A stretch of DNA of 64,000 bases from Nonomuraea montanisoli (GCF_013363975.1 NZ_JABWGN010000004.1:547824-611823); one strand, 5' to 3'. Positions 51,085 through 61,091 are shown, counted from the first letter of the stretch. Numbers and translations are program-made. Notes: a model not told the origin generated them from the sequence alone.

Positions 51085-53640
51085 ATGCCCGATATGGGGA
51101 GTCCTGAACTGCCGGTGCCCGACGGGCTGGTGCTGCGCCCCTTCCACGGTGTCCGTTTCGCCGTCGACGATCCCGCGAAGGTCACTTCCCCGCCGTATGA
51201 CCTGATCTCGGACGACGACGTCCGGGCATTGCTGCACTCTCATCCAAACAACGTGGTACGCCTCATCCTTCCCCGCCCCACCACACCGCCTGTACGTACG
51301 GGGACCTCGTCGGGCGCTTCCGAGGCCGTCTCGGCGCACAGCGGCTCGGCGAGTGCTCCCGGCCCCCGGGAAGTCGCTGACGAGGCGCAGAGTCATCCGT
51401 ACGCACCCTCCGGCGCCGCCCGGCGCGACCTGAGCGCCCCGGAGACGGAAGACCCGAGTGTCCCGCAGGCGCCGATGCCGGGGCGGGGCGCAGATGGAGC
51501 AGATAGGCCGGAGACGCCGAACGCGAACGGCCCACAGGCGCGGGACGCAGATGAACCGGAGACGCCGAACACGAACGTCCCGCAGGGGCTGGGCGCAGAT
51601 GGAGCAGATAGGCCGGAGACGCCGAACGCGAACGGCCCACAGGCGCGGGACGCAGATGAACCGGAGACGCCGAACACGAACGTCCCGCAGGGGCTGGGCG
51701 GAGGTAGGCCGGAGACGCCGAACGCCGACAACTCACAGGCGGACGACTCACAGGCGGACGGCGCACATAGAGAAGGCGCACACAGATCTGAGGGACAGGG
51801 CTCGGGCAGCCTGGCCGGGAGAGACGCGACGAGCAGCACTGTGACGCGAGACGCGGACAGCCCGGGCGAGGGCGGCTTCGCGCAGCAGGTGTCCGGGATC
51901 GACGGAACACGCTACGCGGAGGCCCGTGACACCCTGCGCGCCTGGCTCGACGCGGGCATCCTGGTGGCGGACGATCTTCCGGCGTTGTACGTGTACGAGC
52001 AGAGCGGCCCCACGGTCCTGCAGCGCGGCCTCATCGGTGACGTGGGCATCGCCGACCCGACCCAGGGCATCATCCTGCCCCACGAGCACGTCTTCCCCGG
52101 CCCGGTGGCGGACCGGCTCGCTCTCATGAGCACCACCCAGGCGAACCTCGAACCCATCTTCCTCCTGTACGACGGGGACAGCGGGCAGGCGACCCGTCTC
52201 GTGGACGAGGTGGCCGCCACACGTGAGCCTCTGGTCGTGGCCAGGACCGAGGACGGCCTGACCCACCGCCTGTGGGCGATCACCGACAAGGCGGAGATCG
52301 CCGCGATCAACGCCGATCTGCGCCCTCGCCAAGCCCTCATCGCGGACGGCCACCACCGGTACGCCACCTACCGGGTCCTGCAACGCCAGGAGCACACGGC
52401 CCGCGCCCAGACGGCCGCCCCGGCAACCGCGTCGACAACGCCAGCGTCCGCCGAGGAGCCGCCGCCGGGGACGCACCGAAGCCGTCCAGACGGCCGCGCA
52501 TCGGATGCCCACGACGTTCATGTGCCGAGCGTCTCGCCAGAGGTGCCGGAGCTTCTTCAGGCAGCAGGGAACGAGCGCGCCACGAAGACTCGCGACGCCT
52601 CAGCGGCCGGAACCGAATCGAAGACTCGCGACGCCTCAGCGGGCGAAGGCGAACCGAATACCTCCAAAGCATCAGCAGGCGAAGCTGGATCGAACACCCC
52701 TAAGGCATCGACAGTCGAAGGAGGATCGGAGACCCCTAACGCATCGGCAGGCAAAAGCGCCCAGGAGACCCGTAACGCTTCACCGGGCGGATCTGCCCTG
52801 CAGACCCCCAACGCTTCACCGGGCGGACCTGCCCTGCAGACCCCCGACGCTTCACCGGGCGGACCTGCCCTGCAGACCCCTGGCCCTTCAACAGGCGAAG
52901 CTGCCCGCCGCAAAGCATCAACAGGCGAAATCGCCCCGGACAGCCCAATCGCACCAACAAGCGAAACCGCCTCGGAGACCCGTAAGGCTTCACCGGGCGA
53001 CGGCGACGGCAGCGACGATCGTGCCGACGTCCAGGGCGCTCCAGCCCAGGTGGAGAAGCGACAGCGACCGTCCGGCCCCTGGGACTTCGGTCTGGCGTTG
53101 CTGGTCGATGCCACGGCCTATCCGCCTGACCTCAAGGCCATCCATCGGGTGATCCCGGCGCTGCCCTTGGCCGAGGCCGTCTCCAAGGCGAGAGGCTCGT
53201 GGCGGGTCCACGAGTATCCCGATCTCGCTGTGGGCCTGGCCGCGCTGGACGCAGCCCCCGGTCTCGCGTTCCTGGTGGCCGATGAAGGCGGGGCCCATCT
53301 GCTGACCGATCCCGACCCGATGCAGCTGGCCCGCGCCATGCCCGCCGACCGCTCGGACCGGTGGAACGCACTGAACACCTCCATCCTGACGGAGTTCCTG
53401 ATGCCGAAGGTGTGGGGTGTACGGGACGAGGAGCAGACGGTACGGATCGTCCACCACGACGCCCGTGCCGCGGTGGAGCAGGCCGCGCAGGCGGGAGGAA
53501 CAGCGGTGATCCTCAAGCCGCTCCTGGTCGCCGACGTGCTCGCGGTCGCCGCGTCCGGCGAACGTGTGCCCCGCAAATCCACCTCCTTCGGCCCCAAGCC
53601 CCGAACCGGCCTGGTCCTCCGCACCTTCGCCACCGGCTGA
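51085..53640 (+). CDS. DUF1015 family protein with two large repeat insertions
   Basis: 851 residues where the family is about 420. The conserved core is split in three: residues 1-64 (LVLRPFHGVRFAVDDPAKVT, SPPYDLISDDDVRALLHSHP), about 271-436 (YVYEQSGPTVLQRGLIGDVG, IADGHHRYATYR) and about 662-851 (GLALLVDATAYPPDLKAIHR, VWGVRDEEQTVRI, LKPLLVADVLAVAASGERVP). Between them are two disordered inserts of about 205 and 220 residues made of tandem repeats, both in frame. DUF1015 resembles SerK/ParB-like serine kinases, whose HHR motif is retained here, so an enzyme role is possible. The start is ATG 51085 or 51094. Confidence 0.85.
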   Translation: MPDMGSPELPVPDGLVLRPFHGVRFAVDDPAKVTSPPYDLISDDDVRALLHSHPNNVVRLILPRPTTPPVRTGTSSGASEAVSAHSGSASAPGPREVADEAQSHPYAPSGAARRDLSAPETEDPSVPQAPMPGRGADGADRPETPNANGPQARDADEPETPNTNVPQGLGADGADRPETPNANGPQARDADEPETPNTNVPQGLGGGRPETPNADNSQADDSQADGAHREGAHRSEGQGSGSLAGRDATSSTVTRDADSPGEGGFAQQVSGIDGTRYAEARDTLRAWLDAGILVADDLPALYVYEQSGPTVLQRGLIGDVGIADPTQGIILPHEHVFPGPVADRLALMSTTQANLEPIFLLYDGDSGQATRLVDEVAATREPLVVARTEDGLTHRLWAITDKAEIAAINADLRPRQALIADGHHRYATYRVLQRQEHTARAQTAAPATASTTPASAEEPPPGTHRSRPDGRASDAHDVHVPSVSPEVPELLQAAGNERATKTRDASAAGTESKTRDASAGEGEPNTSKASAGEAGSNTPKASTVEGGSETPNASAGKSAQETRNASPGGSALQTPNASPGGPALQTPDASPGGPALQTPGPSTGEAARRKASTGEIAPDSPIAPTSETASETRKASPGDGDGSDDRADVQGAPAQVEKRQRPSGPWDFGLALLVDATAYPPDLKAIHRVIPALPLAEAVSKARGSWRVHEYPDLAVGLAALDAAPGLAFLVADEGGAHLLTDPDPMQLARAMPADRSDRWNALNTSILTEFLMPKVWGVRDEEQTVRIVHHDARAAVEQAAQAGGTAVILKPLLVADVLAVAASGERVPRKSTSFGPKPRTGLVLRTFATG
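51490..51699 (+). repeat. 105-bp tandem repeat (first DUF1015 insertion)
   Basis: Two almost identical 105-bp units begin at 51490 and 51595, with a partial third after 51700. Each encodes 35 residues containing RPETPNANGPQ and EPETPNTNVPQ, so there is also an internal half-repeat. The period preserves the reading frame. Confidence 0.9.
52774..52881 (+). repeat. 36-bp tandem repeat (second DUF1015 insertion)
   Basis: Three 36-bp units begin at 52774, 52810 and 52846 and encode NASPGGPALQTP with one or two changes. More degenerate relatives (KASAGE, NASAGK types) fill the flanking 52600-52990. Confidence 0.9.
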
Positions 53641-53895
53641 GCCACGCCGCCTCCCCGCCTCCCCGCCAACCCGCCAACCCGCCAACCAGCGAGAATCACC
53701 TGCGCAAACTGGGCTCCTGCGGAGTCGGCATGCGTGAGCTACACCTGCGCTCCTGCATGCGTTCCCCTCCAAGCCTTCTCCTCCTGCTTCTCACTCCCTG
53801 CTTCCTCCTCTCGCTCCCACCGCCGTTCGCACTTCTCCCCTTGCGCGAGGTTGCGTCTGCTCGAAATGCCCCCTGCGGCGGCAGTGAGCACTACC

Positions 53896-54558
53896 TCAGC
53901 GGCTGCTGCGCGAAAGTGCGCCTCTCCCCGCGGATCTACAGGTGTCGAGCACGGCCTGGAGGCGGCTTGGTGCGGAGGACACGTGCGAGGAAGCGTCGGA
54001 ATCGTCCCTCAGGGGCGCCTCATGAGACTTCTCGTCCATCAGCAACTCCGTCTCGGCGCGAGGTGGCGCGTCTGTCTCGGAAGCCACCTCCCCGCGCGAA
54101 TCCAGAGAAAGGGAAGCAGCAGGATCACGGCGGTCCTGCCCCACAGCAGCCTCACCTCCAGGCGGGGCGGCGGGAGAAGGCTTGGACGTGCGCGCCCCTC
54201 TGGTCGTGCGTCGTCTCGCTCCGGGAGGCGGTGGCGCCGGATCGACGCCCACCGGTTCGACGTGGAAGACCTCGACCTCGTACCGCCAGATCTTCCCCGA
54301 CGACGGGCCGTAGATGCGGCACCGGAACGCGCCCCTCACCTCCAGCGGATCGTCCGGCCCCACATCGCGCACGACGGCCGCGACCTCGGGGGCGAAGGTG
54401 ATGCACGGGATGCTGTCCGTCATCACACCGCCCTTCGGGTGCGGGCGGTCCCTGCGCACGGCCAGGCGCCACCTCGTCAAGGTGTCACCGCTGGGCAGCC
54501 GCTTGTCCTCGGCTGCCACGGACACCCTCCCTGCCAGCACGACCTCGTTGCGGTCCAC
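53896..54558 (-). CDS. SSB-like OB-fold protein
   Basis: 220 residues. Residues 1-110 resemble a single-stranded DNA-binding protein OB fold (NEVVLAGRVSVAAEDKRLPS, TRWRLAVRRDRPHPKG, VRGAFRCRIYG). The tail is Pro/Ser/Glu-rich and lacks the acidic DDDIPF end of housekeeping SSB, so this is an SSB-like paralogue rather than the replication SSB. GTG at 54558 is supported by GGGAGGA upstream; starting there removes about 12 unrelated residues. It is divergent from the MBL hydrolase and convergent with the DUF1015 gene; a pyrimidine-rich tract at about 53757-53840 lies in the gap after it. Confidence 0.72.
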   Translation of the reverse strand: MDRNEVVLAGRVSVAAEDKRLPSGDTLTRWRLAVRRDRPHPKGGVMTDSIPCITFAPEVAAVVRDVGPDDPLEVRGAFRCRIYGPSSGKIWRYEVEVFHVEPVGVDPAPPPPGARRRTTRGARTSKPSPAAPPGGEAAVGQDRRDPAASLSLDSRGEVASETDAPPRAETELLMDEKSHEAPLRDDSDASSHVSSAPSRLQAVLDTCRSAGRGALSRSSR

Positions 54559-54669
54559 TGTCGTCCTCCCATCCGATGCTCCGGCGGGGATCACTCTCTA
54601 CGATGTGGACATGGCTGGAACGGCTCGAATGCCGTTCTGGGGATAGCGGATCGCTGCACGGGAGTGCCT

Positions 54670-55596
54670 GTGGACAACATCACCGCCCTCGGCGGCGACG
54701 TCTATGAGATCGACACGAAGATGGCCGGTTATTCGGGCATCACGGCCGGCTACCTGATCCTGTCCGATCGGCCCTGCCTGGTGGAGACCGGGACGTCGAC
54801 CTCCGCGCCCGTGGTGCGGGACGCCCTGGCCTCGCTCGGGGTGGGCCCCGACGATCTGGCGAGCGTGGTGGTCACGCACATCCACCTCGACCATGCGGGC
54901 GGAGTCGGCGACATCGCGAAGTTCTTCCCCTCCGCGCAGATCGTCGTGCACGAGAAGGGCGCGAGGCATCTGGCCGACCCGTCGCGTCTCATGGCCAGCG
55001 CCCGGATGGTGTGGGGCGACAAGCTCGACACGCTGTTCGGCGAGCTTTCCCCGACCGAGGCGGAACGCATCGTCGCGCTCGGCGACACAGGCGCCGTCGA
55101 CCTGGGCAACGGCCGCACCCTCAGCAGCCACTACTCGCCCGGCCACGCCAAGCACCACGTCGGCCTCGTCGACTCCGGCACCGGCGACCTCTACGTCGGC
55201 GACGCCGCCGGCGTGTACCTCCCCGAGACCGGCGACCTGCGCCCCGCCACGCCGCCGCCGGACTTCGACCTGGAGACGGCGCTCAACTCGATCGCCCTGT
55301 TCAAGGCGCTCGGTCCGCAACGGCTGCTGTTCAGCCACTACGGACCGGTCGACGCCGTTCAGGACACTCTCGAACGTTCCGCGGAGGAGCTGCGCATCTG
55401 GGTGGACCTGACCCGGCAGGCGCACGCGGAGGGCATGGACCTGGACCACGCCGTCGCCATGGTGCGCGACCGGACGAAGGAGCGCTACGCGGCGCTGGAG
55501 ATGGAGGGCGAGGCGGCCGAGCATTTCGAGTTGCTGAGCGGGGCGCCGTCCAATGTCGCGGGCATCCTGCACTGGCTCAACCGCGTCAATCCCTGA
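54670..55596 (+). CDS. MBL-fold metallo-hydrolase
   Basis: 308 residues. Zinc motif VVVTHIHLDHAGGVGD, later His in SHYSPGHAKHHVGLV and Asp in LYVGDAAGVYLP, with the last His in LLFSHYGPVD. It resembles the larger glyoxalase-II-like hydrolases with a C-terminal helical domain of about 80 residues. The substrate is unknown. GTG at 54670 is five bases after GGGAG. Transcribed alone and followed by a stem-loop at 55898-55933. Confidence 0.87.
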   Translation: MDNITALGGDVYEIDTKMAGYSGITAGYLILSDRPCLVETGTSTSAPVVRDALASLGVGPDDLASVVVTHIHLDHAGGVGDIAKFFPSAQIVVHEKGARHLADPSRLMASARMVWGDKLDTLFGELSPTEAERIVALGDTGAVDLGNGRTLSSHYSPGHAKHHVGLVDSGTGDLYVGDAAGVYLPETGDLRPATPPPDFDLETALNSIALFKALGPQRLLFSHYGPVDAVQDTLERSAEELRIWVDLTRQAHAEGMDLDHAVAMVRDRTKERYAALEMEGEAAEHFELLSGAPSNVAGILHWLNRVNP

Positions 55597-55963
55597 CGGC
55601 AGAAGGAGGACTTCCGGCCGCCTCAGCCCGTCTGAGCCCGCCCGGCAGGACCGCTCAGCACTGAGCGTGTCGAGGAGCCCGGCCCCGCGGAGCGGCGGCG
55701 CCGGGCAGCAGCGGTGGCGGCAGCTCGGGCGGCGCCGGCGGCCACACAGCCGGGCGCCCGAGCAGCCGAGCAGCCGAGCGCTCCAGCGGCCGGGGCGCCC
55801 TAACCAAGCTGCCCGGCGTCGAGAGCCGGCTCACCTCCGTCGAGCGACTCGGCTTGTGAGCGTGCGGCACCGTACGTAGCGGCCGGAAAACGCGAAAGTA
55901 CGGCGGGCGCCCCGTGTGGGGTGCCCGCCGTACCGTCTTCTTACGCGTCTGAACGCCGAGGCG
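55597..55963. other. 367-bp convergent gap
   Basis: Lies between the ends of the MBL hydrolase gene and the Arg-rich TPR protein gene. I see no gene in it. Its only clear element is the stem-loop at 55898-55933. Confidence 0.7.
55898..55933. terminator. Bidirectional stem-loop terminator
   Basis: A 16-bp stem with one G-U pair, arms GTACGGCGGGCGCCCC and GGGGTGCCCGCCGTAC, around a GTGT loop. It sits between convergent genes, and on the reverse strand it is followed by CTTTCGCGTTTT. Confidence 0.75.
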
Positions 55964-58531
55964 TCAGTTGTCCCGCTTGGGCTTGTCCTCGGTGGACGCG
56001 TCGAGGATGTCGCCGAAGTCGGGCTCGATGAACGCCAGGTTGATGTCCGGCGCCGCCTGGACATCGTTCTGCTCGCCGGCGCCGGCGCCGGCGCCGGCCG
56101 GGGACGCGGCCGCGGCGGAATCGGCGGACTCAGCCGACTCAACGGACTCGGCAGCCTCGGCGGTCGCCGGAGCGGGCGCGGCCTGCGGGGCCTCGTCCGA
56201 CACCGGCTGCTCCTCGGCCTCGCCGTCCTCAGCCAGGTCCTCGGCGTCCTCCTCCGAGTCCTCGACATCCTCCGCGTCCTCGACATCGTCGGAGTCCACG
56301 GAATCCTCCGCGTCCTCCGAGTCCTCGGCCTCGACCGCGAGGGCGCCGCCGACGATGTCGTCGTCGAACGGCACGTCGAGGTCGTCGCCGTCCTCGTAGT
56401 CCTCTTCGAGGTCGTCGATGACGGCCCCGGTCAGCATGGCGTACCGTTCGGCGGCGTCGGTCTCGCCGTCGCCGTCGAACGCCATCGCCCGGGCGAACCA
56501 GTCGGTCGCCGCCTCCTGGTGTCCGGCGGCGAGCAGCGCGTCGGCGTACGCGAACGCGAGCCGCGCCGACCACGGCTTCACATCCTGCTCACGCAGCTCC
56601 GGAAGCCGCTGGAGCGTGATGACGGCGGCGTCGTTCTGGCCGAGGTCGCGCCGGGCGCCCGACTCGACGATGGCCAGCTCGATGCGCTCGGGCCGGTCGA
56701 GGCGCTCGGCCTCGGGAGAGCGGACGAGGTCGAGGGCGCGCTCGGGGCGGCCGAGGCCGCGCTCGCAGTCGGCCATCACCGGCAGGTACGCGTCGGAGCC
56801 CGTCATCCTCCGGGCGGCGCGCAGGTCGCTGAGCGCCTCGGAGTAGTGGCCGGCGCGGTAGGCGACGATGCCCGCCGCCTCCCGGACCACGCCGATGCGG
56901 GCGGCGAAGCGGCGCGCCACCTTGGTGTGCTCGTGCGCCCGGTCGGGGTCGTCCTCCTCCAGGGCCCGCTCGGCGGCGACGAGGTGCCTGCCCACCAGCT
57001 CGGCCAGGTCGCCGGGAAGGGAGCGCAGCTCCTCACGCACCTCCTTGTCGAGCTCGTCGGCGGTGACGTCCGGGGCGATCTCGGGCAGCCGCTCGCGCTG
57101 AGGGGCGTCCTCGCGGTCCGCCCTGCCGTACCTGGCGCGGCTGCCGCCGCCCGGACGGTCGTCGCGGTTGCCCCCGCCTTCGCCGTCACGGTCGCGGGAG
57201 AACGGACGGGCGCCGCCGTCGCGGTAGCCGCCGTCACGGCGCGGGCCACGGTCATCACGGAACCCGCCCTCACGGCGCGGACCCCGATCACCCTGGAACC
57301 CGCCCTCACGGCGCGGGCCACGGTCACCGTAGCCACCCTCACGACGCGGACCGCGATCGTCACGGTCGCGGAACGGGCGACGGTCGTCATCGCGGCGCGG
57401 GCCACGGTCGCCGTAGCCGCCCTCACGACGCGGACCACGGTCGTCACGGTCGCGGAACGGGCGACGGTCGTCGTCGCGGCGCGGGCCACGGTCGCCGTAG
57501 CCGCCCTCACGACGCGGACCACGGTCGTCACGGTCGCGGAACGGCCGGCGGTCGTCATCGCGGCGCGGGCCACGATCGTCACGGAACCCGCCCTCACGGC
57601 GCGGACCCCGATCACCCTGGAACCCACCCTCGCGACGCGGACCACGGTCACCCTGGAACCCGCCCTCACGACGGGGACCCCGATCACCCTGGAACCCGCC
57701 CTCACGACGCGGACCCCGATCGTCCCTGTCACGGAACGGCCGCCGGTCGTCATCACGGCGCGGGCCACGATCGTCACGGAACCCGCCCTCACGGCGCGGA
57801 CCCCGATCACCCTGGAACCCACCCTCACGGCGCGGACCACGGTCACCCTGGAACCCGCCCTCACGACGCGGCCCGCGATCGTCGCGGTCGCGGAACGGGC
57901 GACGGTCGTCGTCGCGACGCGGGCCGCGGTCGCCGTAGCCGCCCTCACGACGGGGACCACGGTCGTCACGGTCACGGTACGAACGACGGTCATCGCCGTA
58001 CCCGCCCTCGCGGCGCGGACCCCGATCACCCTGGAACCCGCCCTCACGACGCGGCCCGCGATCGTCCCTGTCACGGAACGGCCGCCGGTCGTCATCACGG
58101 CGCGGGCCACGATCGTCACGGAACCCGCCCTCACGGCGCGGACCCCGATCACCCTGGAACCCGCCCTCGCGGCGAGGGCCCCGGTCGTCACGGAAGCCGC
58201 CCTCGCGGCGCCGGCCGCGGTCGTCGAAGTCGTCGCGGCTGCGGTACACGGGCCGGTCGCCCTGGCCGCGGTCCTGGGAGGAGCGGCGGTCGTCGCCTTC
58301 GCGGCGCGGCCCCCGGTCGTCGCGGCCGCCGGAGCGCTCGTCGGAACCGGAGCGCTGGTCAGAGCGGTACGGGCGGTCGCCTCGCGAGGCTCCCTGGCCA
58401 CTGCCCCGGGAGCCGTATCCGCCGCCTCTGCTGCTACCGTACGTACGCCTCTCCCCGTATTCGCCGCCCCCGCGCTGTCCGCCGTCGGGTCCGTTGTCTC
58501 TGTTCACTTCTGGTCCATTTCGTTGGCTCAC
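55964..58531 (-). CDS. Large Arg-rich repeat / TPR / acidic-tail protein
   Basis: 855 residues in three zones. Residues 1-475 are a low-complexity Arg/Gly/Asp region with more than twenty [12 protein letters not shown] units ([23 protein letters not shown]). Residues about 480-700 are a TPR domain ([24 protein letters not shown] pairs, [30 protein letters not shown]). Residues about 700-855 are strongly acidic ([20 protein letters not shown]). Arg/Gly-rich zones often bind RNA and can drive condensation; with the acid tail this is a charge-segregated protein (inference). Streptomyces and mycobacteria have TPR proteins in this neighbourhood (Rv1691-like) with shorter N-termini. GTG 58531 is used; GTG 58507 is an alternative. 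Confidence 0.82.
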   Translation of the reverse strand: MSQRNGPEVNRDNGPDGGQRGGGEYGERRTYGSSRGGGYGSRGSGQGASRGDRPYRSDQRSGSDERSGGRDDRGPRREGDDRRSSQDRGQGDRPVYRSRDDFDDRGRRREGGFRDDRGPRREGGFQGDRGPRREGGFRDDRGPRRDDDRRPFRDRDDRGPRREGGFQGDRGPRREGGYGDDRRSYRDRDDRGPRREGGYGDRGPRRDDDRRPFRDRDDRGPRREGGFQGDRGPRREGGFQGDRGPRREGGFRDDRGPRRDDDRRPFRDRDDRGPRREGGFQGDRGPRREGGFQGDRGPRREGGFQGDRGPRREGGFRDDRGPRRDDDRRPFRDRDDRGPRREGGYGDRGPRRDDDRRPFRDRDDRGPRREGGYGDRGPRRDDDRRPFRDRDDRGPRREGGYGDRGPRREGGFQGDRGPRREGGFRDDRGPRRDGGYRDGGARPFSRDRDGEGGGNRDDRPGGGSRARYGRADREDAPQRERLPEIAPDVTADELDKEVREELRSLPGDLAELVGRHLVAAERALEEDDPDRAHEHTKVARRFAARIGVVREAAGIVAYRAGHYSEALSDLRAARRMTGSDAYLPVMADCERGLGRPERALDLVRSPEAERLDRPERIELAIVESGARRDLGQNDAAVITLQRLPELREQDVKPWSARLAFAYADALLAAGHQEAATDWFARAMAFDGDGETDAAERYAMLTGAVIDDLEEDYEDGDDLDVPFDDDIVGGALAVEAEDSEDAEDSVDSDDVEDAEDVEDSEEDAEDLAEDGEAEEQPVSDEAPQAAPAPATAEAAESVESAESADSAAAASPAGAGAGAGEQNDVQAAPDINLAFIEPDFGDILDASTEDKPKRDN
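57235..58200 (-). repeat. Mixed tandem repeats encoding RGPRREGG units
   Basis: A long mosaic of 30- to 42-bp units, many of 36 bp, encoding [24 protein letters not shown] and [21 protein letters not shown] in irregular order. Near-identical blocks of over 100 bp recur (for example around 57360-57480 and 57560-57780), as expected from recombination or slippage. Confidence 0.9.
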
Positions 58532-58721
58532 TCAGCGGACCCGCATCGCACATGGCGGCCGCCGTGGCTCGCCGCCGCCCGTCCTCGGGGCCTTACGCGA
58601 CGAAGGCCACCCGTGGGGGTGGCCCGCTCGCTCCAGCCTAGCAAGCCGCCGAACGTTCACGTGACTCAGCGACGGGTCAATCCGGTCGCCCACTATGCCG
58701 TTTTCGTGAAGACTGCCAGCC

Positions 58722-59459
58722 ATGTCACTTCGCTTCCACGAGATCGCCGAGTCGCGGCACCGCATCCTCAACCCCCTCAGCCCCGACAAGCTCAACCTTC
58801 TCGGCGAGATATGCCGCATCAGTCACGGCACGCGGCAGCTCGATCTCGCCTGCGGCAAGGGGGAGATGCTCAGCCGCTGGGCCTCCCGCTACGGGCTGCA
58901 CGGGGTGGGCGTGGACGTCAGCTCGGTGTTCCTGGAGGCCGCCAGGACGCGCGCCGCCGAGCTCGGGGTCGGTGACCAGGTGCGGTTCGTCGAGGCCGAC
59001 GCCGGCACGTACACGGACGAGCCGGAGTCGTACGACATCGTGTCCTGCGTCGGCGCGACGTGGATCGGCGGCGGGCTGCAGGGCACCCTGGAGCTCATGC
59101 GTCGCCCGCTGCGGCCGGGCGGGATCGTGCTGGTGGGTGAGTGCTTCTGGCAGTCGCCGCCGCCCGCCGAGGCGTGCGAGGCGCTGGAGATCCCCGAGGA
59201 CGCCTTCACGTCGCTGGCCGGCACGGCGGAGCGGCTGGAGGCGTCGGGTTTCGAGCTGGTGGAGATGGTGCTGTCCGACCCGGACAGCTGGGACCGGTAC
59301 GTGGCCAGCCAGTGGTGGACGCTGAGCGACTGGCTGCGGGCCAACCCGGACGACCCGGACACTCCTGCCGTCCGCGACTTCCTCGACAAGTCACGACGGA
59401 CGCACCTGGAGTACGGCCGGCAGTACCTGGGATGGGGCGTCTTCGTGGCCCGACAGTAG
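58722..59459 (+). CDS. SAM-dependent methyltransferase
   Basis: 245 residues of the class I fold. Motif I LDLACGKGEMLSRWA, motif II GVGVDVSSVFLEAA, VRFVEADAGTY, and SYDIVSCVGATWIGG followed by LRPGGIVLVGE. The start MSLRFHEIAESRHRILNPLS and the C-terminal YGRQYLGWGVFVARQ mark a recognisable but unnamed actinobacterial group. Target unknown. It is divergent from the TPR protein and lies just upstream of the RAE, ending 72 bp before it; it is probably not part of the drug-response unit. Confidence 0.88.
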   Translation: MSLRFHEIAESRHRILNPLSPDKLNLLGEICRISHGTRQLDLACGKGEMLSRWASRYGLHGVGVDVSSVFLEAARTRAAELGVGDQVRFVEADAGTYTDEPESYDIVSCVGATWIGGGLQGTLELMRRPLRPGGIVLVGECFWQSPPPAEACEALEIPEDAFTSLAGTAERLEASGFELVEMVLSDPDSWDRYVASQWWTLSDWLRANPDDPDTPAVRDFLDKSRRTHLEYGRQYLGWGVFVARQ

Positions 59460-59531
59460 GGGCCCGACAGTAAGGGGATCGCGGGAAAGGGGAAGCATCC
59501 ACTCCTTTCCACTTTCAACGTATAGCGCAAC

Positions 59532-59554
59532 GGGGGGCTTGCGGCAAGACCCCC
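59532..59554. promoter_or_regulatory. Rifamycin-associated element (RAE)
   Basis: A 23-bp palindrome: five G, one mismatched base, CTTGC, central G, GCAAG, one mismatched base, five C. The core GGGGCTTGCGGCAAG matches my recollection of the RAE found upstream of rifamycin-inactivating genes in actinomycetes. It lies 70 bases before the glycosyltransferase start, just downstream of a possible -10 (TATAGC, 59521-59526). RAEs mediate induction by rifamycins; the sensing protein is not in view. Confidence 0.8.
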
Positions 59555-59624
59555 GTCATACCCCAGAATCGTCCGCCGAGGCCAGATTGTGTGGCCACAA
59601 CCTGCGGAAATGGGGGGATGCGAC

Positions 59625-60863
59625 GTGCGGGTGCTGTTGTCGACGTACGGGTCGCGAGGGGACGTCGAACCGGTGGCGGGACTCGCGGTGCGGTTGCGTG
59701 AGCTCGGCGCGGAGGTGCGGGTGTGCGCGCCGCCGGACGAGGAGTTCGCGCGGCGGCTCGCCGGCGTGGGCGTGCCGATGGTGCCGGTCGGCCGGTCGGC
59801 GCGCGCGCTGACGACCTCCGCCCCGTCGGCGCCCGCGGGCCTGCCCCAGCGCGCGGCCGAGGTGATCGCCGGCCAGCTGGACGCGGTCACGGCGGCGGCC
59901 GAGGGGTGCGACGCGATGGTGGTGACCGGCATGATGCCGGCCGCCGCCGGCGCCCGGTCGGTGGCCGAGAAGCTGGGCATCCCGTCCGTGTCCGTCACCT
60001 TCCAGCAGCTCACGCTGCCGTCGCCGCACCACCGTCCGCTGGCGTATCCGGGCCGGCCGCTCCCGCCGGAGGTGACGGACAGCAGGGTGCTGTGGGACCT
60101 GGACGCCCAGAGCATCAACGCGCTGTTCGGTGAGGCGCTGAACACCAACCGGGCCTCGATCGGCCTGCCGCCGGTGGACAACGTCCGCGACTACGTCATC
60201 GGCGACCGGCCGTGGCTGGCGACGGACCCCACCCTGGACCCGTGGCTCGGGTCGCCGGATCTCGACGTCGTACAGACCGGCCCGTGGATCCTGCCGGACG
60301 AGCGCCCGCTCCCGGCGGAGTTGACGGCGTTCCTGGAGGCCGGCGCGCCACCGGTGTACGTGGGGTTCGGCAGCATGCCCATGCGCGAGTCGACGGACGT
60401 CGCCCAGGTCGCCGTCGAGGCGATCCGCGCGCAGGGCCGCCGCGCGGTCATGGCCCGCGGCTGGGCCGGCCTGTCCCTGGACGGCGACCGGGACGACTGC
60501 TTCGTCGTCGGCGAGGTCAACCAGCAGGAGCTGTTCGGCCGGGTGGCCGCCGTCGTGCATCACGGCGGCGCGGGCACGACGACGACGGCCGCGCGGGCCG
60601 GCACGCCTCAGGTGGTGGTGCCCCAGCTCGCGGACCAGCCGTACTGGGCCGGCCGGGTGGCCGAGCTGGGCATCGGCGCGGCGCACGACGGCCCGGTGCC
60701 GACCTTCGCGTCCCTGTCGGCCGCCCTCGCAACCGCCCTGGCCCCCGAGACCCGCGCACGGGCGGCCGCCGTGGCCGGCGCGATCCGCACCGACGGAACG
60801 ACGGTCGCCGCGAGGCTGCTGCTGGACGCGGTCAGCCGGGAGAGACCGCCCGCCTCCGCCTGA
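59625..60863 (+). CDS. GT1 glycosyltransferase, probable rifamycin glycosyltransferase
   Basis: 412 residues, GT-B fold of the macrolide/glycopeptide type. N-terminus RVLLSTYGSRGDVEPVAGLA, acceptor-domain segment PSVSVTFQQLTLPSPHHRP, and donor-site motif VVHHGGAGTTTTAARAGTPQ then PQLADQPYWAGRVAELG. GTG at 59625 follows GGGGGGA by about seven bases; an upstream in-frame ATG at 59589 has no such site. Family alone cannot give the acceptor, but a RAE directly upstream and helR directly downstream strongly suggest the Rgt role, glucosylating rifamycins at the ansa-chain hydroxyl (inference from known RAE-rgt pairs). Confidence 0.83.
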   Translation: MRVLLSTYGSRGDVEPVAGLAVRLRELGAEVRVCAPPDEEFARRLAGVGVPMVPVGRSARALTTSAPSAPAGLPQRAAEVIAGQLDAVTAAAEGCDAMVVTGMMPAAAGARSVAEKLGIPSVSVTFQQLTLPSPHHRPLAYPGRPLPPEVTDSRVLWDLDAQSINALFGEALNTNRASIGLPPVDNVRDYVIGDRPWLATDPTLDPWLGSPDLDVVQTGPWILPDERPLPAELTAFLEAGAPPVYVGFGSMPMRESTDVAQVAVEAIRAQGRRAVMARGWAGLSLDGDRDDCFVVGEVNQQELFGRVAAVVHHGGAGTTTTAARAGTPQVVVPQLADQPYWAGRVAELGIGAAHDGPVPTFASLSAALATALAPETRARAAAVAGAIRTDGTTVAARLLLDAVSRERPPASA

Positions 60864-61091
60864 ACGGCGCGTGCAGCCCTGAACGCGCCGCTTCCGTCGA
60901 ACCAGACCCATAAGTAAGAACGTGCACATCTCGGCGACCTGAACCCGCGAAAGCCACAGGGCCCGGCCCGGCGAAGCACCGCCCGCTCCCCTGTCGGCCA
61001 CCCCGGTCCAGCCGCCTCACCGCGCGCCCCGCGTGACCCACGCGACGCGCGAAACGGTCGCGAGCGACCTCAGATCGGAGCTGAATCCCAC

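Noticed and set aside
55916..58975. Long plus-strand open frame opposite the Arg-rich TPR gene, with Thr/Val/Ala repeats
   Set aside because: The repeats are the antisense of the RGPRREGG units; the reverse strand has the TPR domain and a sensible start, and the plus frame ends inside the methyltransferase gene.
60864..61091. Search for a second RAE before helR
   Set aside because: No CTTGC/GCAAG palindrome with flanking G and C runs is present in this gap.
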